Assembly: GCA_965262785.1 (NCBI GenBank)
Contig: OZ253559.1
Coordinates: 558,001-622,000 of the forward strand
DNA: 64,000 nucleotides
Reading direction: 5' to 3'
From: G965218495 sp965262785
GTDB taxonomy: Bacteria; Bacteroidota; Rhodothermia; Rhodothermales; Bin80
Part shown: piece after piece, positions 1-7,724 of the stretch
How positions within the stretch are numbered: position 1 is the stretch's first letter
Layout of the letters: each line of letters starts with the position of its first letter
The notes under the pieces: model-generated
What the model saw: the letters and a program-made list of their open reading frames with translations, nothing else
The model's database searches: none
What the model was told of the DNA's origin: nothing
Program-made: the position numbers and the translations under genes

Positions 1-441
1 GTAGTAAGAAGCACCGAAGCATTGAAGCGAGGCTACAGTCCGTGGAGTGCGTATCCTGCACTTCTATGCGGGTGAGGTCATCAAGTTTAGGCTGCAGGTG
101 CGCCGATGCTTTCCTGTTAGAGCAATTTGGGTTGGGGACAGCACCTGGTTAGGGCGCGACTGCGGGGGCAGGATCCTGTGCGTTATCAGTCAGGGATACG
201 GCTTCGACTACACTCGCTGGCGCCTCTGGCCCCACCTTGGCCCTTTGGCAGCGAGCCAATTCCTGCTGGCGGGCTCGCGACCAGATACGCTGCCAAGGCT
301 GTCCGGCGTCCACTATGCGGATGCGACTCGGCCGAGGCCAGGATCGTGACGGAGGATCCTTAGCTTTGGTCCGCGAGCCTTATGCACGGCCTCCTATACG
401 CGTTGGATGACACCTTGCGCTCGGTCATGCACAGACGCGCA
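1..441. other. No recognisable gene
   Basis: This stretch precedes the first insertion sequence. Short open frames exist on the + strand, but none has a recognisable domain, signal peptide or start signal. The last 8 bases (434-441, gacgcgca) are the left target-site duplication of the IS that follows. It is best read as degraded accessory DNA. Confidence 0.5.
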
Positions 442-521
442 GGGATCGCACAAATTCAAGTTGGGAATTGGAGAGTTGCTGTGGAGGTGGACCCTAGTCT
501 CCACCATTCCTTTCCAATCAT

Positions 522-1490
522 ATGAACCCCTCACAGCCTGTTTTGGGGAGGGCTGAGGCGCCGGCAGACGCCCAGATCAATCCCTCGGGTGACTCGCGGC
601 GGCTTCTGATGAAGCTCTGCACGCACATACTGCAACAATTGACCACCGACTGGCCCATTCCGGCAGCGCGTCAGCAGCCGGCGCCACCGCCCGTAGTGAT
701 CAAGGCTTCTGCTGCGGCCCAGGACACAAAGCCAGACTCGGCGCAGTTGAATGAAGCGTGGCAGCTGTTGCATTCGCGTAGTCTGCAAGACGACCCGATC
801 GTTGCGATCTGGCTGCGCGGGCTGTGCCCACGCGGCGTTAGCATCGTTCTTGGAGCGGGTCTGACCATCACGGGCTATCGCCGCATACTTGGCCTTGTAG
901 CGTGCTACCCTGAAAACGTCTCTGCTCTTACGTCCTTTGTGCAGTCGCTGTCCGATCGTGGTCTTTCGGCCGCCGCCGGGCTGCTCTGTGTGCTGCCCAG
1001 CAGTACGGGACTTCAATCGGCGGTGCGCCAGGTGTTCGGCCCCAAGGTCGCTATACAGCGCTGTCTCAATTCGCTGTTGGATCAAATCACCTGCGGTCTT
1101 CCGGAAGACCTTGTTCCTGTGTATCGCAATCGCCTCCGCCAGGCATGGAATGGGTTCGATGCCCGGGAAGCTGAACGCGCACTCACCCGTATTCACCAGG
1201 ACTTGACGCGCGTCAATCGGTCCGCAGCGAAGGTTTTATGGGAGGGCCTGGAGCAATCTCTGACGATTCAACGTACGGGCATGCTGCTCAAGCTCGACCG
1301 GGGGCTACGCGTGATGCGCTTCATGGATGCCATCAGTCGCAGGTTGCAGACCCCGGCCAGCGCCGTTTTCCAGCAACGCGAACAGATGGCACTGGCACTG
1401 TTGGAACACGAGGCTCAGCTGCGCCGTGTGGCCCATGCGGCCTTTCTGCCACAACTTCGTGAGAGTCTCATCAACCTTAACGCCGTCTGA
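522..1490 (+). CDS. Catalytically inactive transposase paralogue, IS accessory protein (copy 1)
   Basis: A 322-residue protein. Residues 112-181 align without gaps to residues 191-260 of the transposase encoded immediately downstream, sharing for example VFG..VA.QRC around 171-181. The region around 241-253 (EGLEQSLTIQRTG) matches transposase 321-333. The catalytic positions are changed: transposase D178 corresponds to R99, D238 to P159 and E350 to A270; the conserved H of the C-x2-H motif (H263) is S184. The N-terminal 90 residues have no obvious counterpart. The protein therefore looks like a transposase homologue that lost DDE chemistry but kept the fold. The stop (TGA, 1488-1490) shares one base with the next ATG, implying translational coupling. 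A regulatory or DNA-binding partner role is inference. Confidence 0.85.
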   Translation: MNPSQPVLGRAEAPADAQINPSGDSRRLLMKLCTHILQQLTTDWPIPAARQQPAPPPVVIKASAAAQDTKPDSAQLNEAWQLLHSRSLQDDPIVAIWLRGLCPRGVSIVLGAGLTITGYRRILGLVACYPENVSALTSFVQSLSDRGLSAAAGLLCVLPSSTGLQSAVRQVFGPKVAIQRCLNSLLDQITCGLPEDLVPVYRNRLRQAWNGFDAREAERALTRIHQDLTRVNRSAAKVLWEGLEQSLTIQRTGMLLKLDRGLRVMRFMDAISRRLQTPASAVFQQREQMALALLEHEAQLRRVAHAAFLPQLRESLINLNAV

Positions 1491-2803
1491 TGCCCCATAC
1501 CCCTATGCTGGATCAATCACTCATCGAGGACTTTCGGGGGCTTGCGCAAAGGAACTTCATCGGCCTGGCCAGCTGCCTTGGGTGTCTTGATCATCTTCTT
1601 ACCAAGATGGCCACATGGGTCATGGAAGCCGAGGCCCACTTCATATGCGGCGCACGTGGGAAGCACCATAAGACCGGCTTTCAGCGCTGGGGGGCGAATC
1701 CGGGTTCCATCCGCGTCGGTTTGGAGCGCATTGCGGTCCGCGTTCCGCGCGTGCGGAATGTACGAACCCGAAAGGAGCGTCCTCTGCAAACGTACCGCCT
1801 CTTGCGCGAGCGTGGGCTTATGGACCGGGAAAGCGTGACACGAGGGTTGCTGTGTGGACTCTCGCGGCGCAATTACAGGCAGGCGGCCCAAGTCTTCACC
1901 GATAGTCTGGGGTTGAGTGCCAGCAGCATTGGCAACGCCTTCATTACGCAGACGGCAGCGCTACTGAAGGCATTTGAGACGCGCCGATTCGATCAGCACA
2001 CCTTTGCGGTGCTCCTGCTTGATGGCAAGTATTTGGCTGGTATGCAGATGATCGTAGCGATGGGCATCACGACCGAGGGCGAGAAGGTCGTACTGGGCTT
2101 TGCGGAAAGCCGTACCGAGAACAGTGCGCAGGTGGAGTCGCTGCTGCAGGATCTGTTGCGTCGGGGCTTCACCCATACCGACAAGCTGTTGGTACAGGTG
2201 GACGGCAGCCGCGGGCTTCGCAAGGGAATCAGTGCGGTGTTTGGGGATGCGGTCGTATTCCAGCGCTGCCAATGGCACAAGCGTACCAATGTGACGCGTC
2301 ACATCAAGAGCGAGCCAGCGGCCACGCAAATGAAGCGTCGGCTTCAGGCGGCTTGGGAACTGCCCACGTACGCAGAGGCACGGGCGGCGCTTGTGTCGCT
2401 GCATGAAGCGCTGCAGCGGTCGTGCCCGAAAGCCGCACGCAGTCTGGAGGAGGGTATGGAGGATACGCTGGCGCTTCACCGGTTGGGGGTGCGGAACCAG
2501 GCTGTCAGAGACAGTCTGAAGACGACAAACATCATCGAGAACCTCAACAGCATTATTGCGAACCGATCACGGAACGTGAAGCGCTGGGGATCATCGGGGA
2601 TGCGTCAGCGCTGGTGCGGGGCGATATTCATGCAGTACGAGTCGAATCTGAAGCCGATACGCCGGGAGGACATGAAGGAGCTGACCCAGGTCCTGACCAC
2701 CTCCGGGGGTCAATGGGTTAGTGGGGATTCGGTCTGCCAGCCCCAAGGGGCTGCAAAGGCAACACCTGCCGCTGGATGCCCCAGCGCAGTAGTGCGCTGC
2801 TGA
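1490..2803 (+). CDS. IS256-family (Mutator-type) DDE transposase (copy 1)
   Basis: A 437-residue transposase that would cut and join the element's ends. The IS256 triad is visible: D178 in LLLDGKYL, D238 in VQVDGSRGL and E350 in TTNIIENLNS, with a C260-x2-H263 motif between the second D and the E. The length is slightly above the usual ~400 residues; the extra lies in a C-terminal tail after about residue 395. It follows the inactive paralogue in the arrangement TGATG. The copy-1 start reads MPHTP whereas copies 2 and 3 read MMTHTP, so the coupling overlap is 1 bp here and 4 bp there. It appears intact and potentially active. Confidence 0.95.
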   Translation: MPHTPMLDQSLIEDFRGLAQRNFIGLASCLGCLDHLLTKMATWVMEAEAHFICGARGKHHKTGFQRWGANPGSIRVGLERIAVRVPRVRNVRTRKERPLQTYRLLRERGLMDRESVTRGLLCGLSRRNYRQAAQVFTDSLGLSASSIGNAFITQTAALLKAFETRRFDQHTFAVLLLDGKYLAGMQMIVAMGITTEGEKVVLGFAESRTENSAQVESLLQDLLRRGFTHTDKLLVQVDGSRGLRKGISAVFGDAVVFQRCQWHKRTNVTRHIKSEPAATQMKRRLQAAWELPTYAEARAALVSLHEALQRSCPKAARSLEEGMEDTLALHRLGVRNQAVRDSLKTTNIIENLNSIIANRSRNVKRWGSSGMRQRWCGAIFMQYESNLKPIRREDMKELTQVLTTSGGQWVSGDSVCQPQGAAKATPAAGCPSAVVRC

Positions 2804-3115
2804 CGCTGGCATAACGCAAAACCCGCAGCTGCCTGGACGCTCTGAGGCGCTGCACCGTGCCAAGATCGCCGCTTACGCGTGCGATCAGAGGATACCTGCG
2901 GGATATCGTGCCCGGAAAGTCACTCCACGAGCCTGCCTACGCCCGAAAATCCGCGTGTGAGCACGCAATTGGGCCCACATTGGCATGCACCGTCCCATTT
3001 GCACCCACACTCTCGACCCGAAGCCCAATCCATTGCCAAAAGATATCTACTTTGAGGGCCCATCTCGGCAGAAGCTGCCGAAACCCAACTTAAAAATGTG
3101 CAATCCCGACGCGCA

Positions 3116-3990
3116 CCCTGGCTATGGAGCACGTCAGGTGCATTTGGGCAACCAGCGACGGATCGAGCCGTCCCGTACGGAACTCCTGGCACGCCAAAGG
3201 CGGTAAAGCGGATTCTTGCTGAGAGAAGTGTGCGCGATCACAAGTACTCTGGTATGGGAGGCCATGCGTATCGCCTCGCTTCCGTTGGCCATACCGATAA
3301 AGAGGCCCGAGCCCTCTTTTGGAGGCTGCTCGCGTTGGGCACGGCGTGAAATCAAGTGCGGTCCCACAACCCCTCCCCGGACCCACTGGCGTCGGCACCT
3401 ATGGCTTTGGCACGGGTTGTTTACGGCGTCCTCAACGGCTGGCTGCAAATGCATCGACCTACTTCAGACCAGGCGTTTGCGGCTGGCAGGGTTGGGTAGG
3501 CTGCAATTCACGGCGCAGAAAACAGGTGTGGCGGTACTACCGTCGAATTGGCGTTTCTCCAATTGGGAGGCCATCGTGGGCTGCTGCCACCAGTAAATGA
3601 GTTGGGGCGTAGTTTCGACATTCGAATCGCTGGTCAGCATGCGGCTGGCCGGTAGCAGCGGAAGCTGGGCGCAATTCGGAGGCCGCCTATGCCAAGCCCC
3701 AATACCAGTTGGCGCAGCACGAGGGGCTGGTAGCCGGAGCAGCTATGCCGGCTTGGAGTGCCCAATGATCCCAGGTCTGGCGTGGGAGCCCATGGCCTTT
3801 ACCTGCGGCTGCAGTGCGCAGGACTATCGCCAAGGAGGGCCATGGGAACCGAACCCACGCGATTCCCAACGGCCGCTATCGCTGGAAGCCTCCAGCTCAC
3901 ACTGACAAGGTCAGGACCAACCCCTCCGAATGGAGAATTCAGAGGTGAGTGTGGCAGGGCAGGCCGCGGCGAATTAGAGTCGTTCTGAGA
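3116..3990. other. Spacer between inverted IS copies, no recognisable gene
   Basis: About 875 bp between IS copies 1 and 2. Several open frames of 80-126 codons overlap on both strands, but none shows a domain or signal peptide. If copy 1 and one target duplication are removed, a + frame starting at 427 (ATG CAC AGA CGC) would continue through 3116 to a stop near 3349; this is a possible interrupted small gene without a recognised product. The last 6 bases (ctgaga, 3985-3990) repeat after copy 2. Confidence 0.4.
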
Positions 3991-4294
3991 GGGATTGCAC
4001 ATTTTTAAGTTGGGTTTCGGCAGCTTCTGCCGAGATGGGCCCTCAAAGTAGATATCTTTTGGCAATGGATTGGGCTTCGGGTCGAGAGTGTGGGTGCAAA
4101 TGGGACGGTGCATGCCAATGTGGGCCCAATTGCGTGCTCACACGCGGATTTTCGGGCGTAGGCAGGCTCGTGGAGTGACTTTCCGGGCACGATATCCCGC
4201 AGGTATCCTCTGATCGCACGCGTAAGCGGCGATCTTGGCACGGTGCAGCGCCTCAGAGCGTCCAGGCAGCTGCGGGTTTTGCGTTATGCCAGCG

Positions 4295-5611
4295 TCAGCA
4301 GCGCACTACTGCGCTGGGGCATCCAGCGGCAGGTGTTGCCTTTGCAGCCCCCTGGGGCTGGCAGACCGAATCCCCACTAACCCATCGACCCCCGGAGGTG
4401 CTCAGGACCTGGGTCAGCTCCTTCATGTCCTCCCGGCGTATCGGCTTCAGATTCGACTCGTACTGCATGAATATCGCCCCGCACCAGCGCTGACGCATCC
4501 CCGATGATCCCCAGCGCTTCACGTTCCGTGATCGGTTCGCAATAATGCTGTTGAGGTTCTCGATGATGTTTGTCGTCTTCAGACTGTCTCTGACAGCCTG
4601 GTTCCGCACCCCCAACCGGTGAAGCGCCAGCGTATCCTCCATACCCTCCTCCAGACTGCGTGCGGCTTTCGGGCACGACCGCTGCAGCGCTTCATGCAGC
4701 GACACAAGCGCCGCCCGTGCCTCTGCGTACGTGGGCAGTTCCCAAGCCGCCTGAAGCCGACGCTTCATTTGCGTGGCCGCTGGCTCGCTCTTGATGTGAC
4801 GCGTCACATTGGTACGCTTGTGCCACTGGCAGCGCTGGAACACGACCGCATCCCCAAACACCGCGCTGATCCCCTTGCGAAGCCCGCGGCTGCCGTCCAC
4901 CTGCACCAACAGCTTGTCGGTATGGGTGAAGCCCCGACGCAACAGATCCTGCAGCAGCGACTCCACCTGCGCACTGTTCTCGGTACGGCTTTCCGCAAAG
5001 CCCAGTACGACCTTCTCGCCCTCGGTCGTGATGCCCATCGCTACGGTCATCTGCATACCAGCCAAATACTTGCCATCAAGCAGGAGCACCGCAAAGGTGT
5101 GCTGATCGAATCGGCGCGTCTCAAATGCCTTCAGTAGCGCTGCCGTCTGCGTAATGAAGGCGTTGCCAATGCTGCTGGCGCTCAACCCCAGACTATCGGT
5201 GAAGACTTGGGCCGCCTGCCTGTAATTGCGCCGCGACAGTCCACACAGCAACCTTCTTACCACGCTTTCCCGGTCCATAAGCCCACGCTCGCGCAAGAGG
5301 CGGTACGTTTGCAGAGGACGCTCCCTTCGGGTTCGTACATTCCGTACGCGCGGAACGCGGACCGCAATGCGCTCCAAACCGACGCGGATGGAACCCGGAT
5401 TCGTCCCCCAGCGCTGAAAGCCTGTCTTATGGTGCTTCCCACGTGCGCCGCATATGAAGTGGGCCTCGGCCTCCATGACCCATGTGGCCATCTTGGTAAG
5501 AAGATCATCGAGATATCCAAGGCAGCTGGCCAGGCCGATGAAGTTCCTTTGCGCAAGCCCCCGAAGGTCCTCGATGAGTGATTGATCCAGCATAGGGGTA
5601 TGGGTCATCAT
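4295..5611 (-). CDS. IS256-family DDE transposase (copy 2)
   Basis: A 438-residue transposase nearly identical to the one in copy 1, with the same motifs (LLLDGKYL, VQVDGSRGL, QRCQWHKR, TTNIIENLNS). It starts MMTHTPML; the ATG overlaps the upstream gene's TGA by 4 bp (ATGATG context, 5608-5611). About ten to fifteen residue differences from copy 1 (for example GYLDDL for GCLDHL, VVRR for VTRG) show that the copies have diverged slightly, so the insertions are not brand-new. Confidence 0.94.
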   Translation of the reverse strand: MMTHTPMLDQSLIEDLRGLAQRNFIGLASCLGYLDDLLTKMATWVMEAEAHFICGARGKHHKTGFQRWGTNPGSIRVGLERIAVRVPRVRNVRTRRERPLQTYRLLRERGLMDRESVVRRLLCGLSRRNYRQAAQVFTDSLGLSASSIGNAFITQTAALLKAFETRRFDQHTFAVLLLDGKYLAGMQMTVAMGITTEGEKVVLGFAESRTENSAQVESLLQDLLRRGFTHTDKLLVQVDGSRGLRKGISAVFGDAVVFQRCQWHKRTNVTRHIKSEPAATQMKRRLQAAWELPTYAEARAALVSLHEALQRSCPKAARSLEEGMEDTLALHRLGVRNQAVRDSLKTTNIIENLNSIIANRSRNVKRWGSSGMRQRWCGAIFMQYESNLKPIRREDMKELTQVLSTSGGRWVSGDSVCQPQGAAKATPAAGCPSAVVRC

Positions 5612-6576
5612 ACGGCGTTGAGGTTGATGAGAATCTCACGAAGTTGTGGCAGATAGGCCGCATGGGCCACACGGCGCAGCTGAGCCTCGTGTTCCAACAG
5701 TGCCAGTGCCATCTGTTCGCGTCGCTGGAAAACGGCGCTGGCCGGGGTCTGCAACCTGCGACCGATGGCATTCATGAAGCGCATCACGCGCAGCCCCCGG
5801 TCGAGCTTGAGCAGCATGCCCGTGCGTTGAATCGTCAGAGATTGCTCCAGGCCCTCCCATAAAACCTTCGCTGCGGACCGATTGACGCGCGTCAAGTCCT
5901 GGTGAATACGGGTGAGTGCGCGTTCAGCTTCCCGGGCATCGAACCCATTCCATGCCTGGCGGAGGCGATTGCGATACACAGGAACAAGGTTTTCCGGAAG
6001 ACCACAGGTGACTTGATCCAACAGCGAATTGAGACAGCGCTGTATAGCGACCTTGGCGCCGAACACCTGGCGCACCGCCGATTGAAGTCCCGTACTGCTG
6101 GGCAGCACACAGAGCAGCCCATCGGCGGCCGAAAGACCACGATCGGACAGCGACTGCACAAAGGACGTAAGAGCAGAGACGTTTTCAGGGTAGCACGCTA
6201 CAAGGCCAAGTATGCGGCGATAGCCCGTGATGGTCAGACCCGCTCCAAGAACGATGTTAACGCCGCGTGGGCACAGCCCGCGCAGCCAGATCGCAACGAT
6301 CGGGTCGTCTTGCAGACTGCGCGAATGCAACAGCTGCCACGCTTCATTCAACTGCGCCGAGTCCGGCTTTGTGTCCTGGGCCGCAGCAGAAGCCTTGATC
6401 ACTACGGGCGGTGGCGCCGGCTGCTGCTGCGCTGCCGGAATGGGCCAGTCGGTGGTCAATTGTTGCAGTATGTGCGTGCAGAGCTTCATCAGAAGCCGCC
6501 GCGAGTCACCGGAGGGATTGATCTGGGCGTCTAAAGGTGCCTTAGCCCTCCCCAAAACAGGCTGTGAGGGGTTCAT
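5608..6576 (-). CDS. Catalytically inactive transposase paralogue, IS accessory protein (copy 2)
   Basis: A 322-residue counterpart of the copy-1 accessory protein with the same loss of the DDE positions (R, P and A) and the same colinear match to transposase residues 191-260. Differences from copy 1 are scattered conservative changes (for example FGAKVAIQR for FGPKVAIQR, FMNAIGRR for FMDAISRR), with no frameshift or stop. Retention of the frame argues that the protein is used. It precedes the transposase and overlaps it by 4 bp. Confidence 0.85.
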   Translation of the reverse strand: MNPSQPVLGRAKAPLDAQINPSGDSRRLLMKLCTHILQQLTTDWPIPAAQQQPAPPPVVIKASAAAQDTKPDSAQLNEAWQLLHSRSLQDDPIVAIWLRGLCPRGVNIVLGAGLTITGYRRILGLVACYPENVSALTSFVQSLSDRGLSAADGLLCVLPSSTGLQSAVRQVFGAKVAIQRCLNSLLDQVTCGLPENLVPVYRNRLRQAWNGFDAREAERALTRIHQDLTRVNRSAAKVLWEGLEQSLTIQRTGMLLKLDRGLRVMRFMNAIGRRLQTPASAVFQRREQMALALLEHEAQLRRVAHAAYLPQLREILINLNAV

Positions 6577-6952
6577 ATGATTGGAAAGGAATGGTGGAGA
6601 CTAGGGTCCACCTCCACAGCAACTCTCCAATTCCCAACTTGAATTTGTGCGATCCCCTGAGAAACCGGCATTCCAAGAACTATACGCGGTTCCAATGGGG
6701 CTATTCTCCCCGCGGCCACGCGGATCCGGCGCCTCAGGCCGTATGGGCAGCGTGCCTGGCCCGAGCCCCCAAGTGGTCCTGCGGCCGGTCCAGCCCGCGT
6801 TGCTGTAGAAAGAGCAGAATGTGGGTAGGGCTGTAGGGAGGAGGCTGCATGTGAACGGAAAACACTGCGTTGCGAGTCAGGCTTCCTCCGTCCCGGTTGC
6901 ACCAAATGCCGTGTTCCTGCCAACGACCTCGGTTTGTGTCTCAGGCGGCACA

Positions 6953-7660
6953 TCATCCCTGTTCAATAGCGCAAGAATGCGTCGCACGCTCCTTCCTGTC
7001 AAGGTGGAAGCCCCAGACAATTGGCCAGCCTCCCAGAATCACCAGAGTCGCTGCGCTAGCTCGTAACCACCAGGTGCCGCCTGGATATTCACCAAAAGAC
7101 AAGTCAAGCGCGAAACGCAAGAGCCAGGTTGCGCTGAGTAAGCTCATGGCTAGCACCAGCAGTCTGGTGGATACAACCGTAAAAACTGGTCTCCATTTGC
7201 CCTCAGGTGTATCTAAATAGGCATGCTGCTGTCCTTCAATGACGAGTTCGGCGCAAGGCTGCTTCGCGGGCTCCCAGCAGGCAAAGAGGAAGCTCCAGCC
7301 AATCAGCCAGCCAACCAGCATCAATGAAGTCGCTGCGATCACTCCCAGCCACCAGGTGTCACCTTGATATTCACTAAACAACTCAGTGTTGAAACTGAGG
7401 AGCCAGCCGATACTGAGTATGCTCAAGACGAGCACGACTATTCTGGTTGAAAAAACCGCTAGGAACCCCCCAGGTTTGTCCTCAGCAGTTTCGAAGTAGG
7501 CATACCGTTGTTCTTGTATGAAGACTCCAGCGCGAATCTGTTTCGCGCGCTTCCTCCAGTAGCGGTGGGAGCACCAGACAACCAGCCAGAGCCCCAGAAT
7601 CCCTAGAACCGCTCCGCTCGCCTGCAACCACCAGAATTCTCCTTGACGGAACTTTGTCAC
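6953..7660 (-). CDS. Tandem-repeat membrane protein (truncated)
   Basis: A 235-residue frame of about 93-residue tandem units. Each unit begins with a Y/F-x-G-x-x-WWL block (WWL at residues 10, 103 and 197), runs through a hydrophobic helix ending GW.I.W, then a polar linker with a QxxxAYxxT-type motif (near 50 and 144), then VFS/VVSTR and a second helix ending WLL. Two full units and the start of a third are present, about five membrane helices in all. The DNA shows the repeat too (period about 279-282 bp). The apparent GTG start is probably not the true start: the frame stays open upstream to about 7706 with residues GYLLALG that resemble another repeat end. An IS1634 element lies immediately upstream, so this is probably the 3' part of a longer gene. 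The family is not recognised. Confidence 0.6.
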   Translation of the reverse strand: MTKFRQGEFWWLQASGAVLGILGLWLVVWCSHRYWRKRAKQIRAGVFIQEQRYAYFETAEDKPGGFLAVFSTRIVVLVLSILSIGWLLSFNTELFSEYQGDTWWLGVIAATSLMLVGWLIGWSFLFACWEPAKQPCAELVIEGQQHAYLDTPEGKWRPVFTVVSTRLLVLAMSLLSATWLLRFALDLSFGEYPGGTWWLRASAATLVILGGWPIVWGFHLDRKERATHSCAIEQG

Positions 7661-7724
7661 TTTATTTTTTCCAAGAGCCAGTAAGTACCCTTCAGACAGT
7701 CACTTACGAAAACTGTCTTTTTCT

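Larger units (their letters stand above)
442..3107 (+). mobile_element. IS256-like two-gene insertion sequence, copy 1 (2,666 bp)
   Basis: The ends are imperfect 24-bp terminal inverted repeats. The left end starts GGGATCGCACAAATTCAAG; the right end read inward starts GGGATTGCACATTTTTAAG; 20 of 24 bases match. A perfect 8-bp target duplication, gacgcgca, flanks the element (434-441 and 3108-3115). Inside are two coupled genes on the + strand and a 304-bp non-coding right end carrying a perfect 7-bp-stem palindrome (3065-3081). The same length recurs at 3991-6656 (inverted) and 26769-29434. The family assignment rests on the downstream transposase. An 8-bp duplication fits the 8-9 bp usual for IS256. 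Having two genes is unusual for that family. Confidence 0.95.
3991..6656 (-). mobile_element. IS256-like two-gene insertion sequence, copy 2 (inverted, 2,666 bp)
   Basis: Same length and ends as copy 1 but in opposite orientation: the transposase-distal end (GGGATTGCACATTTTT) is at 3991 and the ORF1-proximal end finishes at 6656. The flanks share only 6 bp, ctgaga (3985-3990 and 6657-6662), in contrast with the 8 bp of copies 1 and 3. Both genes are open. Because copy 1 has its own target duplication, the pair is two independent insertions and not a composite transposon. Confidence 0.94.

Noticed and set aside
442..6656. Composite transposon made of inverted IS copies 1 and 2
   Set aside because: Copy 1 has its own perfect 8-bp duplication and copy 2 its own 6-bp flank repeat, and the outer flanks (434-441 and 6657-6662) do not match each other, so the copies inserted separately.
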